A stretch of 64,000 bases of DNA. Origin: Emydura subglobosa (taxonomy: Eukaryota > Chordata > Testudines > Chelidae). This document shows positions 12,477 to 23,627 of this stretch, one piece after another. Location: NCBI GenBank assembly GCA_007922225.1, contig ML680098.1, forward strand, positions 2,914,001-2,978,000. The letters run 5' to 3'. The position numbers were made by a program, and so were the translations under genes. Position 1 is the first letter of the stretch. Each line of letters starts with the position of its first letter. The notes beneath the pieces are model-generated. The model had not been told where the DNA came from, ran no database searches, and saw only the letters and a program-made list of their open reading frames with translations.

Positions 12477-15352
12477 ATAAATCAGCATTTGTCTGCTTTC
12501 CTCCTTAGCCAGGGGATTAAAAAATAGTAATTCCATGTTTTTCCCCCTTCACTGTCTGTAGAATGCTCCTTAATGGGGTATTAGATATTCTCTCTCCTCC
12601 TCCCCCCCCCGCCCCCCCGCATTACTAGCCAGTACCTTCTGTCTGCAAGACAACTGGAAGAAGCTGCTGTGGAAGAGTAGGACAACACTCGTGCAGAGAA
12701 ATGTTTTACCACTGGTGCCAGCTGGGAGCATGCAATACTAGTAATTCTTACTCATAAATGGTATGGATAAAGCATTTCCTCTTCCTCTCCCAGAAGCTAC
12801 CATTCTGGACCTGGAAGTAGGAGAAAGGAATGATTCAAAAGAAAGTGGAGCAACCACCTCTGTTACCTAAGGGGCCTTTTTCCCCCTCTCCCCACTAGCC
12901 TTGTTAACCCACATCATTTATACACTGAAGATTATGGGGTAGAACAGATTTTTTTTTTTTTTTTTTGGTTGGATTCCAGAAACTCTCCTCCTTTTTATTC
13001 TCCACCTTGTTCCCTGTCCTCTTCCAAAATCAGATGTCTTTCTGTCTCCAAAGTAGCCAATAGATCCTTATTTCTCCCCACACCCTCTGAAATAGTCTCT
13101 TTTAATTAATTTGGACTGTTCATATTATGTCTCATGATTTAATTGGTCACTAGCCTGTGACTCCTTACACTCTTCAATTACTAGATCCTACTCACCCAGC
13201 ACTCTTTCCCTCTGCCCGGATTATTATTTCTGAAATTTGCCCCTTCTCTATTCCTCCCTACTGTAGCCTACACTACCTGGTTATAGCTCTTTTATCTTGG
13301 CTATATTTCAGGGTGTAAAGAAATTAGTTTCCTCCTCCCCTCAGCATTGTGTAGAAATTCCAGTTAACGTAAGTCAGCATTTCATGTGTGGATCGAGGGC
13401 AGTGTTTGACTCTGAAGATCAGCATTTTATGAGATTTCTGAATAAAAATAAACTCTTTATTGTTAACATGATGGCATTAAATACGTTCTCCCATGCTGTT
13501 AACTCCATTTCTTCCTATTTTTGGTGTCTTTCTTGACATATTGTACCAATTCCATCCTTGCCACTTGACCACTGGGACCCTTGTCATTCCCTTCGAGGTA
13601 GTATTTCTTCCTTTCTTAATCTTAAAAGCTGGTTTATCTATAGTGTCCCAGTTCCTTCATGCCACTTCGTTGTCTCATCTATCTTATCTATCAATTAATT
13701 ACATCCCATTATATTGCTCAAATTCTCTAATTTATTCACAATTGGCCCTATTTCCCTTAGCCACAAGTGCCTCTCCTCCTCCTTTATATTATTATACAGG
13801 GTTTTCTCAGCACGATTGCCTTTCCGTCTTTAACCAGCACCACTGTGATTTTGAGGCTTTTTCCTCCAGGTGCCAAGCTTGTCCAACGTGCCTGACTTCC
13901 ATCGTGAGTGCTACCCTGCCCGCCCTTTTGTGGACTTAACCAGCCTAACCAAGGATGTGCTTTAAGATCGTCTTTTATTAACTTTTATTGAAGCTGCTTA
14001 ATTTTGAACCCTTAAATCTTAGTTATGCCAAAGCAATAAACATTTTATTCCCAATAAAGATCAAATAATTTTGTTTTTCACAGTCTTTCATTTATCAGTG
14101 TCCAATTTATTCATGTTCATCAGATTAATTATTTTTGACAAAAGTCTTTTAATCAATTTCATTTCACTTTATTTCTTCAGTGTTTCCATATCTCTGAATA
14201 GTAAAGTGAGTTGTGTCTGTATTTACTGGGACATTTGGTGTTAACAGACCCATAAACATGCTTTGCAAGGCTTCTTTTTCAGTCAAGGGCAAACATTCTT
14301 TGTTTCTAGCTTTTTTGAATAACTGTCCTCCTCCTTGCTCCAGGTCAGCCCATGGGAATCTTTCTCCTTTATGGTAACACAAGCACAAAATTTACACTTG
14401 GTAAAGCTATCTCACATTTGACACTTCTCCTTTGTCAACATGTGTTAAGATTTACATTACTGCCTGGTGAAAGCCCACGAATGGGAAAATCATTTTAGTC
14501 ATTAAGAAAGTCAACAGTATACCACATCAGAATACTTTTTAAGCAGTCAAATAGAATAATTTTGATTGCCTTTGTGACAGAGGATGGGGGAAAAAATCAA
14601 TCTAGCTGTTAACATTCAACTTGAATACTTGCCTTTTAAAATTAAACTTGAACAAATTGTTCAGTTAAAACACTTCCCAAATAGTTCTCTTCTTGTGTAC
14701 TTAACTGGTCCTGTATCTTGGATCAGATTGTTGGCTGTCTGCTCTGGTACTTGGCTAGTTCACTGGAGCTTACTGGAAAAGTTTTTAAACTTGTAACACT
14801 GCTCCCCCAGCCTCCTAGGAGTGTTTTGGCTTCTGTGTCACAGACTGGTCAGACCTCCCTGGGACGGGTCCTCTCTTTCTTGGCTTAGTTCCCACTGTGT
14901 TTCTTAAGGGCCAAATTCTGCTGCCTTGGCCTGTCATATAACTAGTACCTTGAGTACCAATTACCCCTAATATATTCTTATTAATTTTAGACCTGTGTCT
15001 GTTATATATGGCTCAGAACATACTCTGGTAAGCATTGGTGTCTCATCACTAGTGATCCTAGAAATTCGCTTGCCATGGAAAAATGCAAATTTGTGTTTTT
15101 ACAGAGAATCTTTAGTTTTTACATTTTGTGAAAAAATAAAAGCATATATTAACTAAATTTTACTGACAGTGCCAGTGTCGCTTATTCAATGCGTGCAGAT
15201 TCCCCTCTTGTGGTTAATTTTTTTTTAATGTGCTTTAAATTTACATAGTTAAACATACTCCAATAACCTGCTTCTGGTGTATCAAGGTTCGTGTTTTAAT
15301 GCATCTCAAATTTCACTTCAGCCTTCAGACATGAGTAATTAGTTATGAGAAG

Positions 15353-15676
15353 ATGCCGAAAACTTTAAAAATCACCCTTAAAGACCGTGTCACTGAGTTT
15401 GGCAAGGACAAATTTCACGTGTTCTGTACTGTATGCAGCAAGGCTGTAGTTTAAGTTCTAGGGCAGACAATTGTAAAACACATGGAAAGCGCTGAACAAC
15501 ATAAACTGAATGAAAAGAAAAAAAAAACAAGAGGCAGACATAGCAGGGCCATCAATAACAGTAAAGAAACAACACACTGTGAGTGGATCCTTCCAGTATT
15601 ATTGTGCATTTACCAAAAAACCCACAAAAACCCAAAAATATTTTTTTCTGGAAATATTGAATACAGATACAAGTAA
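15353..15676 (+). pseudogene. BED/C2H2 zinc-finger relic of hAT-transposase type
   Basis: One frame from an ATG at 15353 encodes MPKTLKITLKDRVTEFGKDK, then FCTVCSKAVV, an in-frame TAA at 15452-15454, and in the same frame after the stop QTIVKHMESAEQHKLNE. The spacing C-x2-C ... H-x6-H fits a BED-type zinc finger, as found at the N-terminus of hAT transposases and of host genes derived from them such as CGGBP1 and ZBED (family knowledge). The remainder to 15676 is low-complexity. The stop and the short length mark it as a dead fragment. It is 4.7 kb from the hAT C-terminal relic, and I cannot show they were one element. Confidence 0.6.
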
Positions 15677-18600
15677 TTCTTATATGTAAGAAATACAAAT
15701 TGCAATTCTTTTTTATTATAATTGATGCCAGTGGTAGGCTTTGAACTTGCTTAATTGTAAATACATCAGTATGTTGTATTCAACTGATACCTATATATTG
15801 TGGCTAGGGAAAATAAAGTTCAGAGTTTCATTTTAATCATGGAAAAACGTGGACTTTTTTTTTTTTTTTATCAGAGGTTTATTTTTATCAAAGAAAGTTC
15901 ATCGCTTTCTGGTTTCTATTTCCCTTTCTTGTATTTGGTGTCCTAGAATATCCTGGTGTCCCTGAAGATACTATCTGCAGGTCTAGGCAGAACTTCTTTA
16001 CATTGGTTTGAGTAAAGGCCAGGGATCCAAGCTCTTTGTGTCTCTGTGTTTTTCACCTTTAGTGATGTTTCTGGAAGGCTTCTTTCTCCTTAACTTCTTC
16101 AGTCAGCTGGACTATCCCCATGCCTAGTAACCCTTCTTGCTCTCAGCTGTTTCCTTGTAGATCAATCTATCTTTGTGCCCAGGTCCTTGTTGCTTTATAG
16201 CCCTTGGGTTCCAAAAACTCTTCAAAAGGGATTGCTGGTTCTCTCTTGTCTAATTTGTTGGGTGCCCTGTCAGTCAGTCAACTTACCTATATCTAGACTC
16301 TGGTTCTTTCCTGTGTGCGGGTTGTAGGTCAGGAAAATGCCATGCATTGTCACCTTCTCCAGTTGGATCCCACAGAAGCAGCAGTTTCAGCTGCAAACAC
16401 TTCAAAACAGCCTGCTTCTATTCTGCTTATTATAGCTAGCAAGGTTCTAGGAATTCTTTCTGGACTGACAGATCTATTTCTTCCTTATTGTTGCTTTTAT
16501 GGGCATGAGGTCAGTGAGCTGAGATGGTGTTTTTATCTTTGCCTGAATCTTTCCAGAGACCCTTCCCTCCCCCTCTTTAGGTCTTTCAGAAATTGTAAGT
16601 TTAGTCATTTTCAGTTGAGTTTAAAGACATTTTTACACTGGTCATTTTAGTTCACTGCACTGTGCGTTACAAGCATGCATGCGCCACACATTCTTTTGTC
16701 TTGTGCATAAATTACATGATCCTCTTTGCTTTCAGAACTCATTATGGTTTCTGCCTGTCACAGTAAGTGGCCTCTACAGTTCAGTATTGTACCTTTCACT
16801 TTCACTTTCTTAATGGAATGTTGCTTTCTCTGCTAAGGTTTTACTTTACCTACAGAGTAAATTTTGTATTGCAATATTTCTCATCACTTGCCTGCTGTCA
16901 TCCTGTTATACTACTTCTAATATATACCTCTAAATGATCCTTTGTCTTTGGGGCATGGCCCTATTTTCCTCGTGCTCTTGCTGAAGTGAACTGCTGTTTT
17001 GGCATAAACATTTTCATAAAACAGATGCTACAAAAATAAACCGCTAGGAATAACTTCTGACTCTTGTCTTTTGTCTTCATTTGGCCAGAATCTTTTAAAT
17101 GTTCTGAGTCATGATTTACAGGACTGAAAGTATATTTTGATGTGCTGAGTTCCCCTGTTTGTTCAGGTGGAAGATGATGCACAGCATGTGTAAAAACATG
17201 CTGAAGATGTGCTGAATAGTTTTGTTTGTTTTTTTTGTTTTGTTATCTGAATGTAACAGCTGTAACTTGTTTATAATACTTTGTGGTAAAACCTGAAGTG
17301 TGCATTCTGTTAGATGACCTCAGATTCTGTGTTTAGCTAGATCATATGGGATTGTGTGATATCTCAAGTGTGCATCACAGAGAAGTAACCTCCATTGAGT
17401 GAGTGACTGGTTTGCCCTATAATGTGTTGTAATAAGTTTATAACATGTTCTCGGGTACATTTAGTACTTCCTCACCCATCACTTCATTCAGAATTGTATT
17501 ACAAAACGGTCAAGTACAACAGCGTTTCTTGGCCAGTTTGTTTTCAAGTCCCGTCACTCATAAAATTGGCCATAACTATTTCCTTTTTTTGGTTTAAAAA
17601 CTGTGATCAGAGACTGTCATTTTTTGGAAATATCAAAGTACACAATGTATGGAGCTAACTTTGAGCAATATTTTTGAGGGACAGCATGCACCACTCTATG
17701 ATCAGTCGTCATGGATTGTATTTTCAGCATGTAAAAGGAATGGATTTTTGCAGACTTTTGTAAACTCAGAAATATTTGAAGTTTAAGTACTTGAAGTATG
17801 GTTACTTCAACTCTTTTTAAAGAATGTATGAAGGAAAACCTGCAAAATCTGGATATTGACTTTCCTGCTTAAATATTAATGTGAAAACGTGGACCAACTT
17901 CTGTTAGTGAAAGAGTCAAGCTTTTGACTTTACCCAAAGAAGAGCTTTGTGTATCACAACTAAATATAAAGTGGAACAGAGATCCTTTAGCATAAAGAGT
18001 TAATATATTATAATAGACCATTCAAGGTGAAGTGGGCAGTTGACACATCTGCAATTGTAGGACAAAGTGGATTATAGATTGTTTTAATGAACTATAAATC
18101 CAGTTCCTTTATTGAGTCCATGATTTCTAGTGTCTTACAAAATTATGAATTTAAGCTCCCAGGCTCATCTTTGGAAGGTGTTGTGCAGGTTTGCTTTTGA
18201 GGATGAGGACTGAGAGGTCAGATATGGAGTGATTGTTTTGTGGACATTTAATGTTGAAGTGTAAGTGTTAATGTGTCATGCAGATTTTATGTATGTAGTA
18301 AAATGTAAGCAAAATTCTTACAAACCATGACCCTAGTAGAACAGTAAGACTATTTCAGTGGTTAGTGGAACACAACTTACCTGGAGGTAGGCCAAAAAAG
18401 GTGACCTGCATGCTGATTGGTTCTTGAGGCTAGATGTGAGGCTTATGTAAGCAGACAAACAAGTTGCACTTGGCAGCAATTGTATGAATACTTTTTGACA
18501 AATCTGGTTTGTCTGAGAAAGCAGGTATATTTTAGATAATGGACCTTTAGCCTTTAAACTTGTGCACGTTCAGACCAATTTGATAGGCTAAAGTATAGAA

Positions 18601-19684
18601 AGGAAATACTGTTGTGTAAAGTGTGCAATCAGGTGGAAAAAGAATACAGAGCTGTAAGCACAGGTCACTTTCCTTGCACTATGTCAAGATGTCAGATGAA
18701 ATAAAAGATTTTTAGCATTCACCTAGAAAAATTCCCTTTAAGGGAAACAAAAAGTATTAAATTTTTCTTACGAGTTAGAAGCTTACCCAAGTTACTTGGA
18801 ACATGTTCAAGTCACACACAATAGTACAAAAGATCTCATAGCATTATTAAAAATGTAAAGTTGTTAGTAAATTGGGCAAATAAGCTTCCCTGACTTTTTT
18901 TGTAGGGATGGGAAGGGAGATGTTTGCGTTATAAGTTTTTGTATTGACACAAGACAAAGGGTATAAATCTTTTTTATCTAGAGTTTCAATAATTATCATT
19001 TTTGCTTTACTTTATCAATACTTGTGACAAAATTAATGAGGTGAATTGAGCCAGGTGGACAATAAAACAATGTAGTTTTATTCTGCATTTTTAATTTTGA
19101 AACTCGAGTTCAAATCTCTTATTCTGAAGGTATATGAAGAAGTGACAACTTATTAAATTAAAAGTAGTTGTTTTCCAGTTTTGAGGCTGCATATCATGAG
19201 AACTTGTCATATAAGGCTAGCTGCCCTCCCACATTATTAAATGAAACTGGTTCCTTAGCTTAGATTTTTTTTTTTTTAACCTGTGTGCAAGGATGCTCTT
19301 CTAGTCCAAAGAAGACAGGCACTGGACATTGCTATCTGTGTCACAAAGGGGGCAAGAAAAATGAGGTGAAGAAATAGAGAACTCAACAGTTCATATGCTT
19401 AAGTCCCCAGAGCAGCCTTAATGAGTTTGCTCAGACTGTACATAGTTGATAACCCAAGCAAACATTGGCCATGGGAGTAAGTAGAGGGGTTAATCTTTGC
19501 TTAACAATGAACTGTTCTTGACCAACAGGCTTTTCCATCATCATCAGGCACGCAGGTCTTCCTATTTGTTTTTTTTCCTATGGAGTAAGCATTTGTCAGC
19601 AACCAGTTCAAGGATCATCCCAGTTATCGTTACATTATTATTATTAGAATTCCTATAAACCATGTAATATTTCAGTGCAAGTAG

Positions 19685-19815
19685 AGAGAGATACGTAGAC
19701 TGCAGCAGAGAGAGTGACTTGCCTAAAAACCACACAGCGAGTCAGTAGCAGAACTGGAATTAGAACACAGATTTATCTGTTTCTAGGTCTCTGCTTATCC
19801 ATTAAATAACACTGT
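19685..19815 (-). repeat. MIR-type SINE fragment
   Basis: Contains 'gagtgacttgcctaaaaacc', then 'cacacagcgagtcagtagca' and 'gaactggaattagaacacag', the reverse-complement core of the tRNA-derived MIR/CORE-SINE family. It is diverged and lacks its ends. Confidence 0.75.
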
Positions 19816-19839
19816 TTCACAGCATATGTCCACATAATT

Positions 19840-20005
19840 GCTGTTTGCCAGAAGCTGGGAATTGGTGACAGGATGGATCACTTGATGATAACCTGTTCTG
19901 TTCATTCCCTGTGAAGCACCTGGCATTGGCCACTGTTGGAAGACAGGATACTGGGCTAGATGGACCATTGGTCTAACTCAGTATAGCCATTCTTACGCTC
20001 TTAAT
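19840..20005 (+). mobile_element. CR1/L3-like LINE 3' end
   Basis: Landmarks are 'ggatggatcacttgatgata', 'cctgttctgttcattccctg', 'gacaggatactgggctagat' and 'agtatagccattcttacgct'. This is a very common dispersed 3'-end unit in turtles and other sauropsids, and the same unit in the other orientation begins the element at 42205. An A run follows at about 20010. Confidence 0.7.
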
Positions 20006-20179
20006 TATTTAAAAAAAAAAAAAAAAAGCGCTCCAGATCTTTTTTTCTTCCTTTCCTACTTATTGTCTCTGTTTATCTACGTCATCTGTCATTTTTATGT
20101 ACCCATTGTGTTCTCCACCATTTCTTTGCATTACAAACCATCAGTCTGCATGTAGTTTAGAACTGTTATTTTATATATG

Positions 20180-20345
20180 TTTGCAGTGTTTTAGCCATGT
20201 TGGTCCCAGGATATGAGACAGAAGGTAGTGAGGTGTTATCTTTTATTGGACCAACTTTTGTTGGTGGATGGTACAAGCTTTTGGGTAGAGCTCTATGTAG
20301 CTTGAAACCTTGCACCTTCCACCAACAGAACTTGGTCCAATAAAA
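20180..20345. repeat. Dispersed repeat with internal inverted repeat
   Basis: Contains 'ttttattggaccaacttttg' near 20240 and its imperfect inverse 'caacagaacttggtccaata' near 20323, so the unit is a foldback of about 160 bp. I recognise the 'ggaccaacttctgttggtg' type sequence as a frequent sauropsid repeat; the family is not named with confidence. Confidence 0.6.
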
Positions 20346-20704
20346 ATAGTTTTGTATTTTACACAGCAGTCCAAAATGATGCTGAACTATTCATTGGGAT
20401 TGGAAAAACTACCCTAAAGAGATGGGCCTTAATTTTGCTTAGTGGTGACATTTGTGAATTTGGTAGAGGGCTGCGGGGGGGGGGGTACCTTACGGGTTGA
20501 GGAGAGATGTGAAGGAGGCCCATTTGCAACTCATGTTGAAGATAGTCCAATGAGAATTCAGTTTAGGGGTGTCTGTTTCTGCCATAGATGGACTTTAGAA
20601 CAATTCTCATGGTTACTAATCTTCCATTTTTGTTGTTGTTATAGAACTAAATCGTTATTTAGATTGAAAAACTAGTCATAAACAATAAATGCTATTTTAT
20701 ATAT

Positions 20705-20875
20705 ATCAACTGCATGAGCATCAAGACACTCCAATAAAACAGAGACCCCATTGTGCAAGGTGCTGTACAAACATAGGCCCTGATGCAGGAAGTTTCTTAA
20801 GCATGCATAACTCAAAGTACAAATTGTCCCATTGCAGTCTATGGGAATATTCACATGCATAAAGTCACACACACA
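20705..20875 (+). repeat. SINE-like fragment followed by a half palindromic element
   Basis: The first part ('gaccccattgtgcaaggtgc', 'tgtacaaacatagg') matches the unit at 29335-29460. It runs directly into a half copy of the palindromic family ('ggccctgatgcaggaagttt' to about 20872). Both parts are diverged. Confidence 0.5.
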
Positions 20876-21584
20876 TTTAGCTACCTTTCTCTGTCCAGGT
20901 CACTTGATTGAAGGGTGATCACTACCTCAGAGAGTTCACGGTCTAATGAAATTAGTTCACTGGTTTATTACAGTATTTTAAAAACCTTGTTGGAATGAGC
21001 CACGTAGCTGCTGTTTGCATATTACTTGTGTTACCACTCCCCATGAAATATCAGTTCAGTGGTCAGAGATAAGGGGCCAGATCCTCAGTACAGTGGGACT
21101 ACAGGTGAAGTCTCAGCAGTATATGAATATGGGATGCAATGATGTGTTCAGTTCAGTCCTTCACCTAGGATATGAACAGTCCCAGCTGTAGCCTCTGTAT
21201 CACAGGCAAACCATGGAGAACTTGGGTGAGTTTATAAAGTAAAACTATGAGAAGGTGGAGGTGATGCCAAACTGAGCCAAACTTACACAAATATTCGGTA
21301 TCTAACACGTTCAGTGCCTTGAAATCAATAGGAGTTGGGAGTGTGCCTTAGAAAATAATTTGATTCTAAATCTCCAACCAAAAAAACACCAGAGAAAGAA
21401 GGCAGGTGGTGGGTTCTTGTAGAACAAAATGAATCTGCCTTTTATCATCTCTAATCTAGCAAAACTGTACAGTGCATTGGATTTCTTCTTGCACTTTTTT
21501 TTTTAATTACTGGTTTATCTTGTGGTAGGAACAGGCTTTCATACTGAATGCTGAAAGGGACTGTTCTTTGTCTAAGCATGTGTT

Positions 21585-21942
21585 GATTCTGCTCCCAACT
21601 ATTTCTTGTTACGTTGTTTTGGGTAAGTCACCTAGGCCAACACTTTCAAATTGCCATTTGTTTTGGTTACCTCCATTTTTGCGCACCCTATCTGAGAGAC
21701 ATGGGTGTAATTTTCCAAAGTGCTGAGTCCATTCATTCATTTCAAGTTATGGGTGGCTAGCTCTTCTGAAAATTAGAATACGATGTCTCAAGTCATGCAC
21801 CCAAAATCAGTAGCACTCTTGAAATTTTTGGCTTTAACCTCCTTATGCCTCGGGTTACCTATCCTTAAAGTGGGGATAACTACCTACCTTTGTAGTGTGT
21901 TTTGAGAACCTCAGGTGAAAGCAGGTGTGATTATAATAAAAG
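21585..21942 (+). repeat. MIR-type SINE interrupted by a palindromic element
   Basis: The left SINE part ends 'ttgggtaagtcacctaggcc' near 21640. The right SINE part resumes with 'aacctccttatgcctcgggt' and 'ttaaagtggggataactacc' near 21836 and ends at about 21942. Between them is a unit with 'aacactttcaaattgccatt' and the imperfect inverse 'gtagcactcttgaaattttt'. The order of the SINE halves is correct, so the inner unit inserted into an existing SINE. Confidence 0.65.
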
Positions 21943-22847
21943 CACATCTTAACGAGGCTTCACTTTAAAATACTCTGTACATTATTTTTTAAAATATTAA
22001 ACTCAGACAATTTCAGGTTTTTTTTCTTGTGGAAAACTGCATTAGAAAATTGCAGAATTACAATTCCAACATAGATCTAGATTATAATTTCTGATCTGTG
22101 ACCTGCATCTCAGAATTCACTACAGTGCATCTAAGATAAGAATCTGATGGTTAACTGGCGGAACTAAAATTGCAACAGAATTTAATGCCAGGATGTTTTG
22201 AAACATAATACTTCAGATTAACAAGTCTTGGCTTTAAGTTAACCTCTTCTGACAGTGACCTGATCCATGGATGTTTGTAACTGTCTTTTGAGGGAATATG
22301 CATCATCAGTCACCACTGAAATTAAACAAACAATGATTAGGCTATAGAAAACTAACGTGTGACAACCCATTCGGGAGACTCTGTTGTGTAATTCCACTTG
22401 ATAAGTGTGTGGTAAAGTCATTTTAGCAAATGACATGTAAAATGTAATGAACAATACTTTTCATATGGACCTTCATATTTTTTTTTAAAGCCATTTTTTA
22501 AATATACTGGATTGATCTGTTGTGATGTGTCAAGGGGTATTGAATTGCTTTGTCACTCAGTATTAGATTCCAGATTTTCTTTTTTTGAATGTCAAAGCTG
22601 TTAAATAATGTTTAGTGTCTTCATGGATTTTTGTATGATCTTGCTCCACAATGTTTGGGCATGAATTGTGTTCTGGCAGCTGATTTAGTGAAACTTGAGA
22701 AACTGTTTCAAATCTGGATTTCTGTGTTTTATTTTTGGCTCATCCTGCATCATCAGTGATGGTAAATCGTTATTTAAAGGTCAAATTATTTTAAAAAGTG
22801 TCAGTTGTAATACTTAACCTAATAATATCTGTTCACTGTTTTGCAAA

Positions 22848-22874
22848 GTGTGTGTGTGTGTGTGGGGGGGGGGG
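22848..22874. repeat. (TG)n and G-run
   Basis: A short GT dinucleotide run passes straight into a run of ten G. It is G-rich on this strand and only about 540 bp upstream of DLG5 exon a. Confidence 0.9.
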
Positions 22875-22875
22875 C

Positions 22876-23090
22876 GAATTCTGAAGCAGCTCGCATTGTT
22901 GCTGTTCCGAATGTAGACTAGCAAAGCTGCTATGTGCGCTGATGGACCATAGTCCAGTTTCAAGCATGCAGTAAATATTGTCAATAGTGGCTTTGCCCAT
23001 AGTAGGGATTTGCAACAGTGCAACGATACCAGCAGCTGGCAACCAATGTCTGCAACAGGGACAAATTTCCAGTGTAGACAAAGGCCTCTC
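22876..23090. mobile_element. Possible degenerate family A short element
   Basis: The right end 'ccagtgtagacaaaggcc' resembles the family A terminus, and 'gttgctgttccgaatgtaga' near 22900 may be the left end. The match is weak and the interior is not recognisable. Confidence 0.35.
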
Positions 23091-23415
23091 TATCTGCTGC
23101 TACATATTTCCCAGAAAATGCCATGCATTTCTAGTACCTGTATTTGTTGGTGACTCTGTTGACAAGTATTTAAGGGTCCTGATCTTGCAAACCAGTCTCC
23201 GCAGTCAGATCCCTGCACCCAGTCAGAGTCTGAGTGAATTCATTGGAGCACCTCACGAGCCAGCGTGTAGGGCTGCAGCTTGAGTTTTTTTAAAACAAGA
23301 ATTACACCTAAAGGCTTATGCATGATTTTTATCTGTGTAGCCTGGCTAATTATAATGAAATGGTATTTGTTCAAGTTATCTGACAATCTAATCCAAATGT
23401 TTATGTTCTTATCAG

Positions 23416-23581
23416 GTACGACAGGCAAAGCATCGTCCCCACCACCTGTCTTAGACACAAGGCAGATGAACGAGAAACTAGAGACTATTTTATTTCAGCT
23501 CCGTCAGGTTACACGTGAGAGGGATGAGTTACGTAAGCGCCTTGCACTTTCATCTCCTGGATCAACCTTTGATGACTGCAG
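23416..23581 (+). CDS. DLG5: DLG5 exon a (Takusan-like segment, start)
   Basis: First recognisable coding exon in the window. The acceptor AG is at 23414-23415 and the donor GT at 23582-23583. The exon enters with two bases that complete a split Gly codon and leaves with two bases of an Arg codon. It encodes a Ser/Pro stretch (motif SSPPPVLD) followed by an amphipathic helix containing LRQVTRERDELRKRLA. This segment is the part of DLG5 shared with the rodent Takusan family (family knowledge) and leads into the central coiled coil. The donor is immediately followed by a GAAA tetranucleotide repeat. The open frame upstream of the acceptor, beginning near 23280, is intronic and should not be taken as protein. 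Confidence 0.95.
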
Positions 23582-23585
23582 GTAA

Positions 23586-23587
23586 AA

Positions 23588-23623
<36 letters not shown>

Positions 23624-23627
23624 GAAA
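23586..23627 (+). repeat. (GAAA)n microsatellite at a splice donor
   Basis: An almost pure AAAG tetranucleotide tract of about nine units starts four bases after the donor GT of DLG5 exon a. The donor context is therefore GTAAAAAAG instead of GTAAGT. Length changes here would alter the purine-rich downstream flank of the splice site. Confidence 0.95.

Larger units (their letters stand above)
1..23415. other. DLG5: Intronic sequence upstream of the first visible DLG5 exon
   Basis: I find no convincing exon in these 23 kb. It is AT-rich, with short chance open frames, homopolymer runs (for example T near 11-29, 12951-12966 and 15853-15867) and dispersed repeats listed separately. I see nothing identifiable in 1-940, 1036-2560, 3870-4825, 7986-8655, 9050-9870, 10650-12345, 12480-15350, 15680-19685, 20350-20700, 20880-21580 or 21945-22845 apart from anonymous AT-rich DNA. 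It is treated as DLG5 intron because the first exon found is internal and has a normal acceptor. A gene boundary or an unrecognised upstream exon inside it cannot be excluded. Confidence 0.75.

Noticed and set aside
13297..13939. Two overlapping plus-strand open frames of 79 and 148 codons
   Set aside because: They are pyrimidine-rich, hydrophobic, low-complexity translations with no motif; they look like chance frames in CT-rich intron DNA.
23280..23415. Upstream extension of exon a with an apparent Met start
   Set aside because: The acceptor at 23414-23415 joins DLG5 coding sequence in the expected split-Gly phase; the upstream peptide does not resemble DLG5 and would need an unsupported alternative promoter.
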